This document shows positions 11,279 through 22,151 of a stretch of DNA of 64,000 bases, piece after piece. How positions within the stretch are numbered: the first letter of the stretch is position 1; each line of letters starts with the position of its first letter. The translations under genes were made by a program, and so were the position numbers. This DNA comes from Aspidiotus rigidus (taxonomy: Eukaryota > Arthropoda > Insecta > Hemiptera > Diaspididae). The notes beneath the pieces are model-generated. The model did no database searches, was not told the DNA's origin, and saw only the letters and a program-made list of their open reading frames with translations. The stretch lies in NCBI GenBank assembly GCA_035079385.1, contig JAVHKY010000054.1:14922501-14986500 (forward strand). Reading direction: 5' to 3'.

Positions 11279-13031
11279 CAAGTACGGCGTTGAGAAATCT
11301 AGTTATTAGGGTTATTTTCGTAGCAAGGTTAGCTTTAGCAGATTCATGATGAATACGATCTATAATTTTTGCTCAAAAATTAAGACCGTTTGCAATCAAA
11401 CTCGTGACGTAAGAACGTACATCGCCCATACTTTATGGAAAGAAAAATGATTCTATGGAAGAGTACAACATTTCAAGAAACATCTATACATGATATTGGG
11501 ATACGTTTCGAAGAAAGATTTATAGGTACTGCTTACTCGTTTATTTAATCAGGTTATACGTCCTGTGCGGGGTCTATTATTCGCTCTTCGTCGCCCGTAG
11601 TCCGTAATATATTATACTATTCTCAAGCTATTTGAACTTTCAACTTACACTAATGGAAAGGGAGAAGATTCAGTCTTCAGCTGAACTATATAGGTAAATA
11701 CACTCTTGTACCTTTCTATTAAATCCTATCTCACTCCTACGATCGCCATTCGCGCAATTTTATACCCGCTTTCGCAAACGTCTATTAGAAACTTTCATGT
11801 AGAGGCGAAGAGAATATTATCTGGTTTACGCCGAATATTCTATTTAATTAGACAAAGTTCAAGATATTTTAACACTCGTCCCGTTGTAAAATATTTCTAA
11901 CGAATGGCCTTTCTCGAGAAAAAACGGCTCTGTTTCAATTACGATTTTTCATTTTATTTCACTTCTCCGCCATTCAGTTCGTTCTGTTTATGGTTAGTTT
12001 AATGGTTACCCTAGCCGTAAAACATTCTCCACGAGAATTACTGTCAGAAAATCAGTTTCCATTTCTCCATGTTGGTAACACGTTTCGCACGTTTCTCCGA
12101 GTGGTATCTGTTGCACAGTAAAAATTTTTTGTAACGTTACAGGTAATATTCTGTAAAATACATAAAGCTAAAAGTTCGTTTTAAGGTTAATCGTCCTTCG
12201 AACGGGTAATACAAGTATACGAATAGAAAATTTTATCATATCCTCTAAAGCGCCTCTCATCGAAAGTTTCGAAATTGATAAAGAAAGAGACAAGAAAAAG
12301 TCAGTAGGTGTCGCTCTCTTAAAACGTAAGATGTGGCAATAATTCCTTTCATTGCAGTATGAAGTAAAAGAATGGGTGGTCAACGAAGAATAAATGTGCG
12401 ATGCTTCATCGAATTCTGGGGAGTGAATATACTAAAAAAGAGTAAATCAGACTCAAAAGGTGGAGGAAGGAGATCAATCAAGGTAACGTGCTCCAAAATC
12501 TTACACAGCTTCTTGATGATCATACATGGGTATACTGATGGGAAGCGATGACACAAAAGGTATAACAATCTTCAGTTGAAGACCCAGAATCGATCAATCA
12601 AACGCGACTCCTTCTGGGCATGTTCCGTTTCACAACTTCGAGAGAAGAAACTAAATGATATACAGGAAGGAAACGAATTGATGACCTAAGAAGTTCTGTC
12701 TTAAGGCCTAAGAGCACAAGTTCAAAAAAATGTTTGTCTTCTTCGATGACATCACACTCTCCTTCAGAGGCTTGCCTCTAGCTGTAGTTCACCTGTACGG
12801 AGCTCTAACTGGGAAGTCTCTAAAGTAGGTCAAGGCCAGGCTTACAACTCGGCTGAAAGTTTCTCTGATCACATTCGTTGGTGGACTTCAACCATCAGCC
12901 TAGTGCCATAAATATACCAATATTTTATCTACCTATATAAGGCCTACATCTACATAACCTTATCTTAGCTTATGCTTTCATAAGGACTAAGCCCATCAGC
13001 GAAGTTCCCAATACTATCGAGTACAAGTTTT
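11279..13031. other. No gene recognised
   Basis: Mixed AT-rich sequence. ORFs at 11706-11900, 12168-12383 and 12380-12568 show no family resemblance and no splice context. Nothing repetitive was noticed apart from the end of the foldback element at the left border. Confidence 0.45.
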
Positions 13032-13946
13032 TCAAGTTCCGGGTCTGAAGCCAAACGGGCGAAGGGCCCGACCCAATTGCAGGGAGAACTTCCCCAGGAA
13101 AGGGAGATTGATCCAACGCAAACGGCGATCACGGATCGTGTCTCGGGGGAGGGAGGTGGTAGAATCCAGGAGGCTCCTCGTAACTTTCCTCCGAACCATC
13201 ACGTCAACATCGACATTGACCCCATTCACTCTGGCCAGGTGTTTTATTGTGATTAACTCTTTATTGAAGGCAGACTGACTCAAAGGAATACGAGTCAGTC
13301 TGTGAACTAGGCTATGAAAAGCAGCCATCTTGTGAGCAACAGGACCGAACGAACCACCGTGGGCTAAAACATCGGTCGTAGTATCTTTCCTGTAAATTCC
13401 AAACTTATGGATACCGTCTATTATAGAGATCGATAAATCCAAAAAGTTAATGGAAAATACCCCTATTTCCAACGTAAATTTGATGGAAGGGTACCAGGAA
13501 TTGAGATACCTCAGAAACTCACCAAGGAGGTCTGGGTGACCAGTCCAGGTACATAGAACGTCATCAACGTACCTGTGCCAATAATGAATATGATTAAGTA
13601 ACACCTGGTTCGAGGAAAAGAGGTCAAGTTCAAACTTAGATATGAAAATTTCGGATATGAGAGAGCCTAGTGGTGATCCAATGAGGATCCCTACTTCGTC
13701 AGGGAACTCGAAAAATTTACCTTCAAATTTACAGTAGTTGGGGGACCAGCAAGTATTTAGAAGATCGAAGAATTCGTGAAACTCATTATGAGGAATGTTG
13801 GCTTTGACGAGTAGCTCACCCATACGCTGGATAGTAGCAGCCTTCTTGACTGTGGTAGGGTTGTAAAACGCGGGTCTGAAGCCAAACGGCGGAAGGCCCG
13901 ATCCAATTGGAGGGAGAACTTCCCCAAGAAAGGGAGACTGATGCAA
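13032..13946 (-). pseudogene. Penelope-like element RT fragment with rearranged start
   Basis: The open frame of 304 residues starts with linker sequence (PFGFRPAFYNPTTVKK, normally located between RT and endonuclease) fused directly to RT core: IQRMGELLVKANIP, CWSPNYCKFEGKFFEFP, then GILIGSPLGSLISEIF, the catalytic YVDDVLCTWTG (near residue 130), NFLDLSISI, and HRLTRIPLSQSAFNKEL. It ends with the same linker (LPFLGKFSLQLGRALRPFGF) and stops before the GIY-YIG domain. The fingers region and motif A are missing. It is a product of deletion or recombination between two tandem PLE copies and is not functional. Relative to the 26-29 kb copies this is a diverged member of the same PLE group. Confidence 0.85.
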
Positions 13947-14020
13947 CGCAAACGGCGATCACGGATCGTGTCTCGGGGGAGGGAGGTGGTGGAGTCAAGA
14001 AGGCTCCTCGTAACTTTCGA
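13867..14020 (-). repeat. Second copy of the PLE linker (direct repeat with 13035-13190)
   Basis: About 150 bases (CTGAAGCCAAACGG... through GATCACGGATCGTGTCTCGG to GAGGCTCCTCGTAACTTTC) occur at 13048-13190 and again at 13877-14020 in the same orientation, with scattered differences. They encode the RT-to-endonuclease linker. The repeat documents tandem PLE copies that have partly collapsed. Confidence 0.75.
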
Positions 14021-14029
14021 CATTGACAG

Positions 14030-14095
14030 AAGCAATCCGTTTTTCAAGTTTACGGTCATTCATTATGAATAAAATACTCGCCAAGAGTAAAGAGG
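14030..14095 (-). repeat. PLE 5' leader: hairpin followed by candidate start codon
   Basis: Read on the minus strand, the hairpin TACTC-TTGGC-GAGTA (14075-14089) is followed by TTTTATTCATA and then ATG, opening a frame MNDRKLEKRIASVN. Similar leader sequence occurs at 6490-6552 and 59262-59310. Here it directly follows the 3'UTR of the upstream PLE unit, as expected for head-to-tail PLE units. The hairpin's role is unknown; it lies immediately before the probable start codon. Confidence 0.45.
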
Positions 14096-14118
14096 AAGAT
14101 ACACGAACCGCAATAAAA

Positions 14119-14164
14119 TTATACGACCAAGCGCTTTCGGCTAAACAGCCATTCTCAAGGTATA
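14119..14164 (-). ncRNA. Hammerhead-ribozyme-like motif in PLE 3'UTR (degenerate)
   Basis: On the minus strand the order is TATAC (stem I), CTTGAGAA (core-like; hammerhead consensus CTGANGA), TGGC-loop-GCC (stem II), GAAA, a GCGC-containing stem III region, GTC (canonical cleavage triplet), then GTATA pairing with the first TATAC. It lies between the endonuclease stop (14216) and the next PLE leader. PLEs are known to carry hammerhead ribozymes in this kind of position. The core has one extra T and an A where G is required, so it is probably inactive or a coincidence that keeps only the secondary structure. Confidence 0.4.
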
Positions 14165-14215
14165 GAAAGTGACTGAACCCAACACCAACAAGAACGAGTA
14201 ACAACGGAAAGGAGG

Positions 14216-14584
14216 TCAGGATTGAACCAGCGAATCATCGAAATGTGAATCATCCTCATAGACTAATTCAATCAATCCCTCCTCAAGAATGTACCTGTTC
14301 AACACGGTAATGTCTTCAATATTACGATGACGATGAATTTCAATTTCTTCCAACGCTAAGCGCTTGAAATACGATTTTTCCTTGTGAAGGAGAGCTTCAG
14401 ACACCTCTTTGGGACTATGGCCAGTTTCAATTAAATGGTCCGCACACGCCGACTCGCCTACTTTTCTTTTTTCCCAGGCTTTCCTGTGTTCATCAACTCT
14501 GATTTGGAGTTGACGGCCTGTCATACCTATGTACATGCTAGGGCCATCGCCACAGGCCACCCTATAAACACCTGTGGTTTGCAT
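14216..14584 (-). pseudogene. PLE GIY-YIG endonuclease domain, detached
   Basis: The 122-residue open frame begins near the GIY-YIG start: GVYRVACGDGPSMYIGMTGR, followed by QLQIRVDEHRKAWEKRK, ADHLIETGH, LALEEIEIHRH and a C-terminal LIELVYEDDSH block. GVY...MYIG is the GIY-YIG pair, the arginine in QIRVDEHR and the glutamate in EIEIHRH are candidate catalytic positions, and HLIETGH supplies the two histidines of the PLE zinc motif. The CxxC half, CNDC in the intact copies, is degraded to CGDG. It is upstream of its RT in reading order, so it belongs to the tail of a preceding tandem unit. No RT is attached, so it is a fragment. Confidence 0.85.
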
Positions 14585-15807
14585 TGTTTACTCTCCCTTC
14601 GGAGTATTCGTTTTTCGCGTTTATTAGTTTGTTAGTTAGAAGTTGTTGAAATCGGAAGACAGAGGATAAAAAGTGGCTTTGAAAGTGGCGGAGAGGTTCT
14701 AAGTCTGCGCATAGGCCAAGTTTGGAGTTAGCACGATAAGGTCCCAGGGTAATCCTGAGAAGAACGTTTGGCTGATGTCGAGTAAGTCAAAGACACTTTC
14801 ATTACCCAAATTGTAACTTCAAATCAGGAATCAGTGACACTAAATCCTTAAATATCCCAATACCAGGGATCGTATGATCGCGGAACCAACGAGTAAACCG
14901 AGCGTACAGGGTAGAACTTACAGGTAATCGATTTATCAATAATAATTATTCTAATTAATCGAATTTTCTTGATTAATTTATATCCAATAGATATTTGAAT
15001 AATTAATATTCAAAAAAATATTTTTTTGGACAATATCCATTCATTTGAATTTAAATCCGATTAATGTAATTATAATTAATTTATTTATTTAACAATTTTA
15101 TATCATTTATTTTGATGATTATTATTTTAATTGTAATAATTAAATTTATGCCGCTCTGGGAAATATCTCTCCAAATTCTGGCGCAGACAAGATCCAAAAA
15201 GTCACTGCGATCACGAGGAAGAGTCGCCATACCACCTCATCAGAATATGCGAAAGCTCGTCTTGAGTCACTTGACTACATGAAGGGGAATACGCGGGACT
15301 ACTTAATTAGTCAGGGATCTATGGAAAGAAGAAATAGTGAATAGAAGAGGCTTTAGTGAAGTGCTGGCTGCAACGTAACACCCCGCGTGCCAAACCATCT
15401 GATTCGAAGAAAAATCAGTAATTGTGTAAATATCAGTCTGGAGATTTGGGCCTTTCTGAAGACGCAGGAAGACCCGTACCTGCAGATTGATATTTGAACA
15501 CTTATTACCTTTTCTTGGAACCAAATCACAATTTCTCTTCATCTTCAGGTTTTCTCAGTAAGAAGATGAAAAATTGAAAATCAAAATTTTAGCTCTGAGC
15601 TTTAAGTTTCAATACTATACTTTGGAGAGGGAATTAGCGGGAGATGAAGTAAAGACAACTCTGCGGGCTTAGAACATAGGTACATTGGTTGATAAATTGC
15701 CCTTAATCGATCTAGTGTTATAAAAATGTAATCCGGCCGATTTTAAATTGACCGCAGATTGATGTGGAAAGTCTCCAAACTTTGAATTAACGAACGCCGA
15801 CTCTGAT
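14585..15807. other. No gene; AT-rich stretch at 14930-15150
   Basis: 14930-15150 is almost entirely A and T, with TAATTATT-type runs. The ORF at 15303-15542 has no recognised family. On the minus strand just upstream of the PLE endonuclease fragment (14585-14630) there is a weak hairpin resembling the PLE leader. Confidence 0.45.
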
Positions 15808-16249
15808 ATTAGTCAATCCCATTTTGACTGCTGAGACATGGACAATCAAAGCCAATGACCGCGAGAGGATAGACGCTTTCGAAATGTGGACATATCGGAG
15901 AATGCTGCGGATAGCATGGACTGCAAAGCGCACAAATGTCTCGATCCTAAACGAACTGCGGGTAAAACAGCGGCTATCATCCATATGTTACCAGAGAATT
16001 TTACGCTTCTTTGGACATATAGTTCGGAGACCGGGAGACAACCTGGAAAAGCTGGTCGTCCAGGGCAAGGTTGAAGGGAAAAGGTCTAGAGGTCGCTCGC
16101 CGAAAAGATGGCTCGACCAGATAGAAGAAATGACCGACCGGAAACTGGAGCGACTCGTGCGGGATGCCGAGGACCGAGAGGAGTGGAGAGCTATGGTCGA
16201 CGGAATAACAGTCGAGGAAAATGACGGATCCCGAAATGCTCAGCCATGA
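15808..16249 (+). pseudogene. RTE-type non-LTR retrotransposon, C-terminal end of RT ORF
   Basis: The open frame runs LTAETWTIKANDRERIDAFE, MWTYRRMLRIAWTAKRTN, LRFFGHIVRRPGDNLEKLV, GKVEGKRSRGRSPKRWLDQI and ends at 16249. This order (ETWTL...AFEMW.RRML.I.WT, then LR.FGH..RR, then G.RSRGR...W.DQI) is the signature of the C-terminal region of RTE-like and related endonuclease/RT proteins found in many insects. The RT core and endonuclease are missing, so this is a 5'-truncated insertion, the usual outcome of non-LTR retrotransposition. The 3' end shortly after the stop contains ATGATGATG, compatible with a short repeated tail. The frame is intact over about 140 residues, so it is not very old. 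Confidence 0.85.
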
Positions 16250-18639
16250 GCAATGGATTTATGATGATGTAGTTGACGTACAGTCACCCTTCACTCTACT
16301 TCTTGAAGGACGGATAAGGTACTGAGCAAAGTTTAGACATCAAGAACAAAAGGAGTTACTCGATTTAACGTTTCTAGTCAATCTAAATTCAATTTCTCAT
16401 AGCATTACCCTAACAGCGATCCAACATTCCATGATGCAATTTTTAGGATTTTTGGAATTGCCACGGTAGCTCATAAAACCGTTGTCAGCCGTTGCTGGGA
16501 ATCTGAAGCTCCAGCTGCACTATCCGGTCTTTTACTCATTTCATTAAAAACTGAGGACAATACTGCGGTGGTTTCCCATTGCCTTCCAGGGTGAGCTCCC
16601 TTAGTTTTTAAAGATTTGTCTCTTTCCTGCAAGGTAGCAACATGTCGGTTTTTTGGTGAGGGTTTCCCTTCCGTTAACCTTTGGAGAACCACTGCATGGC
16701 AGTAGCGATGTGACCTATTCTCCACATTACTATACCTCTGCTCTTCCGCTCCTTATAAACGTGCACTTGCAAGCGGGGGAATTATTAATCTTTCCTGCAA
16801 ACGGCGGAGTTCAACTTCTCCTTCGGTTTTACTCTCGGAGTTTCTCCTTCTCCTGCGTCCATCCACATCAGTCGCTGCCCGACTATGTGGGCTGTGGAGT
16901 TGGGCTCGAGGGTAAGACTGGTGTTAGGCATGTGTGGCCCATTCGATCGAATGATTTTCCAATCACTGGTCCCATTAGACCCCTCCTACAAGTACTTGTA
17001 CAAATAATTATTCGGCCTTTACTTCACTCTCTTCAGTTGTTTTATGTCTTAGAAATCCGATTTCAAAACGTGTTATGGTATGAAAAACATTTGAGAAAAT
17101 TTCGTCCATTCTCATGTATTCTTTTTTTTTTTCGACCTTGATATAAATTCCAACAACCTATAGTATGTGTACAGTATATAATTTTAAATTAAAAGTAGAA
17201 GGCTCTCCCCGCACAGTAGAAAACTTTATTCTTACATCTTGCACGCAAAAAAGAATATTCATTTTTACTATATAATTTTATTGGAAATTTTACGCTTCAC
17301 TGGTAAACCTCGACGATAATTAAAGGATTTCTAGGGTTCAGAAGTCTAACAAAAACTAGAGAGCTCGCACGTATTCCCATTGTGGCAATAGAACTTTTTC
17401 CAAGTATCTTACCTGCAGGATCATATTTACCAAATTCTACGCTTTTATTCGAGAACGCACCGTGGTTTCGCTTACTCCTGGGAGTAATTGTAAAATTTTC
17501 TACACGCGTATTCGCGCAACATGATGCAAATATCGTCTGGAAGGAAAAAAATCTGCTGGAACTGTCTTGTTTCTAGAACGTAGACCTGCTTTCGAATAAT
17601 TTACTGACGAGAGTTTCCACATTTTGGTCGTATACTCGTTACTCAAAATCGAATTGAAGCGTAGGTCGAGAAATAGAATTTTATGTACGAGCGTTACGTA
17701 AGGCATTTAATAGTCGGCAGCAGCCGTCCTCCTTTTTACGCTCTCGTTTTTGTCACCCTTTCATCACAAGAATCAACTGCTGAGTCTTGAGTCGTTTTGC
17801 CTTTGATTCGGTAGAAAGCTCGAAAATGTACGTGGGTGAGTTTCACTTTTACTGGCGTTTACGTTACCAATTTACGAAGCGTGAAGTAGTTTAGTTCAAC
17901 TTTTGCTTTATTTTTGTTTCGTTTTTCTTCTTTCTCCTTCACGTCATTGCGCTTTGATTTTTCTTATTCATTATACTTAAGGTTGTGGAACTTTTAGCCT
18001 GCGTCGCTCTCGCGTTGACGGAAGAAAGAAATTAATTTTTCAGAGGATTAACTTTTCATTATTAAGCTTAAAGGTTATTAAAAGATGCGCTTGAACGTTT
18101 TTGACGTTGACTGTCGCGGTATGCGCGCTAGTGTAGTAATCTTGATTGATTCAGTCTCGAGGAGATGAACTATTCTATTTTTACTTATTAATTTTTCCGT
18201 AAATACCGATCCAATCGATTACATCTATTGTATATCACGGAGCTTATCTGCTCATCAACGTATCTTACCCGAAAGAAAGCGGAATACTTTTTGACTGAGG
18301 GCAGACTCGAATTATTCATGTAAAATAAGAGTCTGAATGGAAAAGTTTTGTATACTGCAAGTTCCGGCTCTTTCTTTCTCTCTACAAATTTGCTACTTTT
18401 GAAGAACTTTCTCTAGTTCTTTCGTATACAAATGACAGCTCAATACCCAGAAGTAGAACTTCAGTTATATTTATTTGAAGAAAAATTTTGTACGTGAGCT
18501 CTCAACATTACCGATGTCTGATCTCCTCTGGCTGTTCATATAAAATTTCGAACTTGACCCGGATCCTCTTTATCGGTGAAGAATTAAGTGTGTGCAAAAA
18601 ATATAAAGAAGGCTATCGCCATACAAACGGCATGTTACG
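16250..18639. other. No gene recognised; possible unclassified repeat at 16490-17000
   Basis: 16490-17000 is GC-richer than its surroundings, with long open frames on both strands (16471-16725 minus, 16653-17141 plus). Nothing in their translations matches a family I can name, and segments such as GGTTTCCCATTGCCTTCC look like a dispersed repeat. The rest (17140-18640) is AT-rich without recognisable content. Confidence 0.4.
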
Positions 18640-18740
18640 ATTGATATAAAGAGACTGCAAATCGACACGGTAGGAGTAAGTGAAGTCAGATGGGAAAGCC
18701 GTATAGTCCAGTCAATAAAGAATTTTTATGGGCCATAAAT
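18640..18740 (+). pseudogene. RTE-type endonuclease fragment
   Basis: One frame reads DIKRLQIDTVGVSEVRWESR, matching the 'K...IDILGISEVRW' block in the apurinic endonuclease domain of RTE-like retrotransposons (the glutamate in SEVRW is a metal ligand in this fold). It is about 33 residues long with stops on both sides, so only a shard remains. Confidence 0.6.
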
Positions 18741-20246
18741 GTGACAGAAGGTTTTTTTTGTAATGTGGCCAGGATAATTCCCTGATTAAAATACCGATGA
18801 GTCCTACGCACTCTGCCCCCCACAAAATCCCCCGTGGCCCCCTTCACCACCAAAATTTAGTTTTTCACGATTTTCTCGAAAACTAAGTGTATCAGCGAAA
18901 AAAGTTCTAAACAAAAGTTGTTCCTCGTAAAATTTCTTATAAGATTCGCTATTCATTTGTTACCCTACGTTCATTGGTTGGTCTAAAAATTGCCATTTAA
19001 ATACCTCATTTTGTTCTTACAAGCCATTCTTGCGTTATATCGGATTAAATTGATAATTTAGAAAGAAATCTTCAAGGTAAAAGTTGTTCACCGTAATTTT
19101 TTTTACAATAATCAATCCATAATTATTTTAAAAAATTCGAAATGATCATTCTAGAGCTCTCAGTATTCCGCGTTGACGCAGTAATAAGCGTGAATGTACT
19201 GAAAAGGATTGCGAGAAGCGAACTCGAATGTGGGTGAGAATTCGCTGTAAATCAGTGCCTCAAATTAAATATATTTAATATTACTAATAGAAAGAATTAT
19301 TCAAGTTTTTATTTGGAAAAATCACTCAAAACTATTTTATGGAAAATTTTTATTAATACTAATTTAAGTTATTAATAATTTTTATTTTTGTCTTGAATAT
19401 AAATTTAATTTTTATTAATGAATCACTATGGAAGGATGAAAATAATGATGAGAATATTAGATTATGAAATTCAAATAAATTATTATAACTCATGATTAGA
19501 TTTATTAATGATTTTAAAAAATTCAATCTATCTAAATATAATTATTAATCAAAAAACATTTATATTTTTGTTTATTAAGAATTATATATATGTATAAGGA
19601 AACCTGAAATTTTTTTTTTGCTAGTTGTGATCTAGGACCTCTAAAACGTCGAGAAAGTTCATTGCCCCCTCCCCCTGTTGACCTTGCTACGGGAGGAATA
19701 CCTCACTTTTCTAGTTAGAAAAGTCGGTAAAAACCAAAAAGCCAATTTAGAAAATAAAATTAACTAATGAAAACAATTCTTTAAAACTAGATGAAATCAC
19801 TATAAATGAGTCAAATAAAACACTTAATTCTAAATCAGAGTAATACCGGGTCTCCAACCCAGAGACCGGTATTTCTACCATTCTACTCTTTTTACAACCC
19901 AATCCAACTAGAAATTGTTCAATCATTTTTCATCATTTTTCTAGATAGCATAATCGTTCACGAAACGTTCACAAAAAATAATGCGATTATTTCACACGAA
20001 TTGCAGGTATTTTTTGAGAAAATTGTCTGTACTTAGTAAGGTACTCAATAAAAATTCATCACCCAGAATCTTATAGATTTTTCCAGGTATTACACCCTAT
20101 TTTCCTGCTCCAATGCTTCAAAAATTTTTTCAAGCACCCATTATTGTCATTAAAAACTCTCCAGAAATGTTAATATTCAGAGCTACAGATAGAAAACTGA
20201 CTCAACCGACAAATTGCACTTTCCGTATAAATTAATTTATTGTTAA
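18741..20246. other. No gene; AT-rich with one short dispersed repeat
   Basis: 19260-19620 is extremely AT-rich. At 19699-19733 there is a near-palindrome, ACTTTTCTA-gtt-AGAAAAGT, preceded by TACCTC and followed by CGGTAAAA. It recurs as reverse complement at 53331-53367, so it marks a dispersed repeat of unknown type. The ORF at 19806-20036 is not recognised. Confidence 0.4.
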
Positions 20247-20285
20247 ACTCTAAACGTTTTCGGCTTTCGCCATCCTCAAGAGAGT
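20247..20285 (-). ncRNA. Hammerhead-ribozyme-like motif downstream of a PLE ORF
   Basis: Minus strand order: ACTCT (stem I), CTTGAGGA (core-like), TGGC-GAAA-GCC (stem II with tetraloop), GAAA, ACGTTT, AGAGT pairing with ACTCT. It lies about 80 bases after the PLE stop at 20368, the same relative place as the motif at 14119-14164. It has the same extra T in the core but keeps GGA, so it is closer to CTGANGA. A canonical NUH triplet before the second strand of stem I is less clear (GTTT). Activity is not established. Confidence 0.45.
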
Positions 20286-20367
20286 GTACAACGCGGAGGT
20301 ATGATACAAACTGAACAACATAAGTTCTAATTCTATTCTTAATCACTAACACAGGGGATACAGAACT

Positions 20368-21058
20368 TTACATATTTGAAGTTGTGTAGAACGGTGACCT
20401 CATAATGACATTCGTAATCAATGGTTCTTCATTTACTGCTCGATTAATCACCCGGTAACAATGGTGTACCTCATGCTTTGTTATTTGGATCGACTCGAGG
20501 GCCAGCCTTCTTCTATGTTTCTCTTCAATATGTAACAGCTTTTCTCCCTTGGCTAAGTGTACTTCCTCTAACAGGTGCCGTGCAAAGGCTGACTTCACGG
20601 GATTCTTGTTCTCGAAGGCGTCATCATGGTCGGTGATTCGGGTTCGAAAGGACCTTCCATATTCACCAACGTAGACTGCCGGGCAATCTCTACACTCCAG
20701 AAAGTTTGATGAGGGGGGCGGGACTGTCTTTGCCATTAGACAACAGCCTGCCAATTTGGAGGTAAGGGTAGAAGACTGGTTTCGAATTATTTGCCCTAAG
20801 GAGGTTAGCCAACACATCAGTAAAGCGGGGGGGGAGGTAAGGAAGAGGGACTATTCTAATCTTTTTTGCCTTAATGAGAGGGTCGTTCAAGGTCGAAACA
20901 TGACCAAGGGTATGTCTGATAAGCTTCTTCCTTATCATCCCACTAATGTCAACGTTGATATTATTCTTTTGGGCTAAGTATTTAATGACTTTAACCTCTT
21001 TCTTGAAGGCTTGGGGCGATAGGGGTTGAGTTAGTTTTCTATCTGTACAATGTACCAT
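20368..21058 (-). pseudogene. Penelope-like element of a second lineage: RT tail plus GIY-YIG domain, frameshifted
   Basis: Two overlapping minus frames make one product. The first (21058-20690) carries the RT thumb and linker: LTQPLSPQAFKKEVKVIKYL, IDVSGM-like IDIS/GMIRKK, then VPLPYLPP. The second (20817-20368) carries the endonuclease: ECRDCPAVYVGEYGRSFRTR, FARHLLEEVH, RRLALESIQITKH. CRDC plus HLLEEVH forms the PLE CCHH zinc motif and VYVGEYGR the YIG half of GIY-YIG. A frameshift near 20690-20740 separates them, and the RT catalytic core is missing. Wording differs strongly from the other PLEs in the window (for example GEYGRSFRTR against GETGRQLKIR), so it is a different lineage. Confidence 0.85.
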
Positions 21059-21364
21059 AATCTTAAAGAACTGTTCAATAATATTCAGAGCCTCGTAAAA
21101 TCATGCACGGTTTTTCCAAACATGTATTCTATCAATTTTTCATCAAAAAATATAAATACTCGAACCCAATAAATATAATAAAAAAATTTCCACAATATTT
21201 GAAATTCACTCACGCTTTCAAGCTTTGAAGAATCTTTTCAGTATTAGCATCTTTAGCATCATTCTTTTCACCTTCATCATCTCATTCTTTTTAGCGGGGA
21301 ACCCGCTATTCATTTTGTTAGGAGATTACATCCTCAGAAAACGTCCGCGTCCGCAGGTTAGGTT

Positions 21365-22062
21365 GCGGGACTTAGAAGAATTTCGAGTCTCGAGCTATAT
21401 ATGATAGGAGGGGGACGAGGAAGAATTGTGACTTCCGAGCTATATATGCTAGAAGGGGGACTTAGAAGAATTTCGAGTCTCGAGCTATATATGATAGGAG
21501 GGGGACTTAGAAGATTTAGAAGAATTTCGAGTCTCGAGCTATATATGATAGGAGGGGGACTTAGAAGAATTTCGAGCCTCGAACTATATATGATAGGAGG
21601 GGGACGAGGAAGAATTGTGACTTCCGAGCTATATATGCTAGAAGGGGGACTTAGAAGAATTTCGAGTCTCGAGCTATATATGATAGGAGGGGGACTTAGA
21701 AGAATTTCGAGTCTCGAGCTATATATGAAAGGAGGGGGACTTAGAAGAATTTCGAGTCTCGAGCTATATATGATAGGAGGGGGACGTGGAAGAATTTCGA
21801 GTCTCGAGCTATATATGATAGGAGGGGGACGTGGAAGAATTGTGACTTCCGAGCTATATATGATAGAAGGGGGACTTAGAAGAATTTCAAGTCTCGAGCT
21901 ATATATGATAGGAGGGGGACTTGGAAGAATTGTGACTTCCGAGCTATATATGATAGGAGGGGGACTTGGAAGAATTTCGAGTTTTGAGCTATATATGATA
22001 GAAGGGGGACTTAGAAGAATTTCGACTCTCGAGCTATATATGATAGGAGGGAATGTAGAATG
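21365..22062 (+). repeat. 45-bp minisatellite, about 15 units
   Basis: The unit is about 45 bases and includes GAATTTCGAGTCTCGAGC, TATATATGATAG and GAGGGGGACTTAGAA. Two subtypes alternate, one with TTTCGAGTCTCGAGC and one with TTGTGACTTCCGAGC; one unit carries a 9-base internal duplication (21509-21520). Because 45 is a multiple of three, frames stay open on both strands (plus 21401-22063, minus 21358-22170), giving spurious repetitive proteins. Related units lie in minus orientation at 48337-48690, and a few at 61060-61220 and 52060-52110. Confidence 0.95.
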
Positions 22063-22151
22063 ATAATTTCGATTTGAATTATATGACAAGATTATCAACT
22101 CAGTTCCACACCACCTGAGAGGTCGAGTTAAGGAATTGCGGGTTCCCCGCT

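Noticed and set aside
16471..17141. Overlapping ORFs on opposite strands as real genes
   Set aside because: Opposite-strand overlap, no recognised domain and GC-shifted, repeat-like composition suggest an unclassified repeat.
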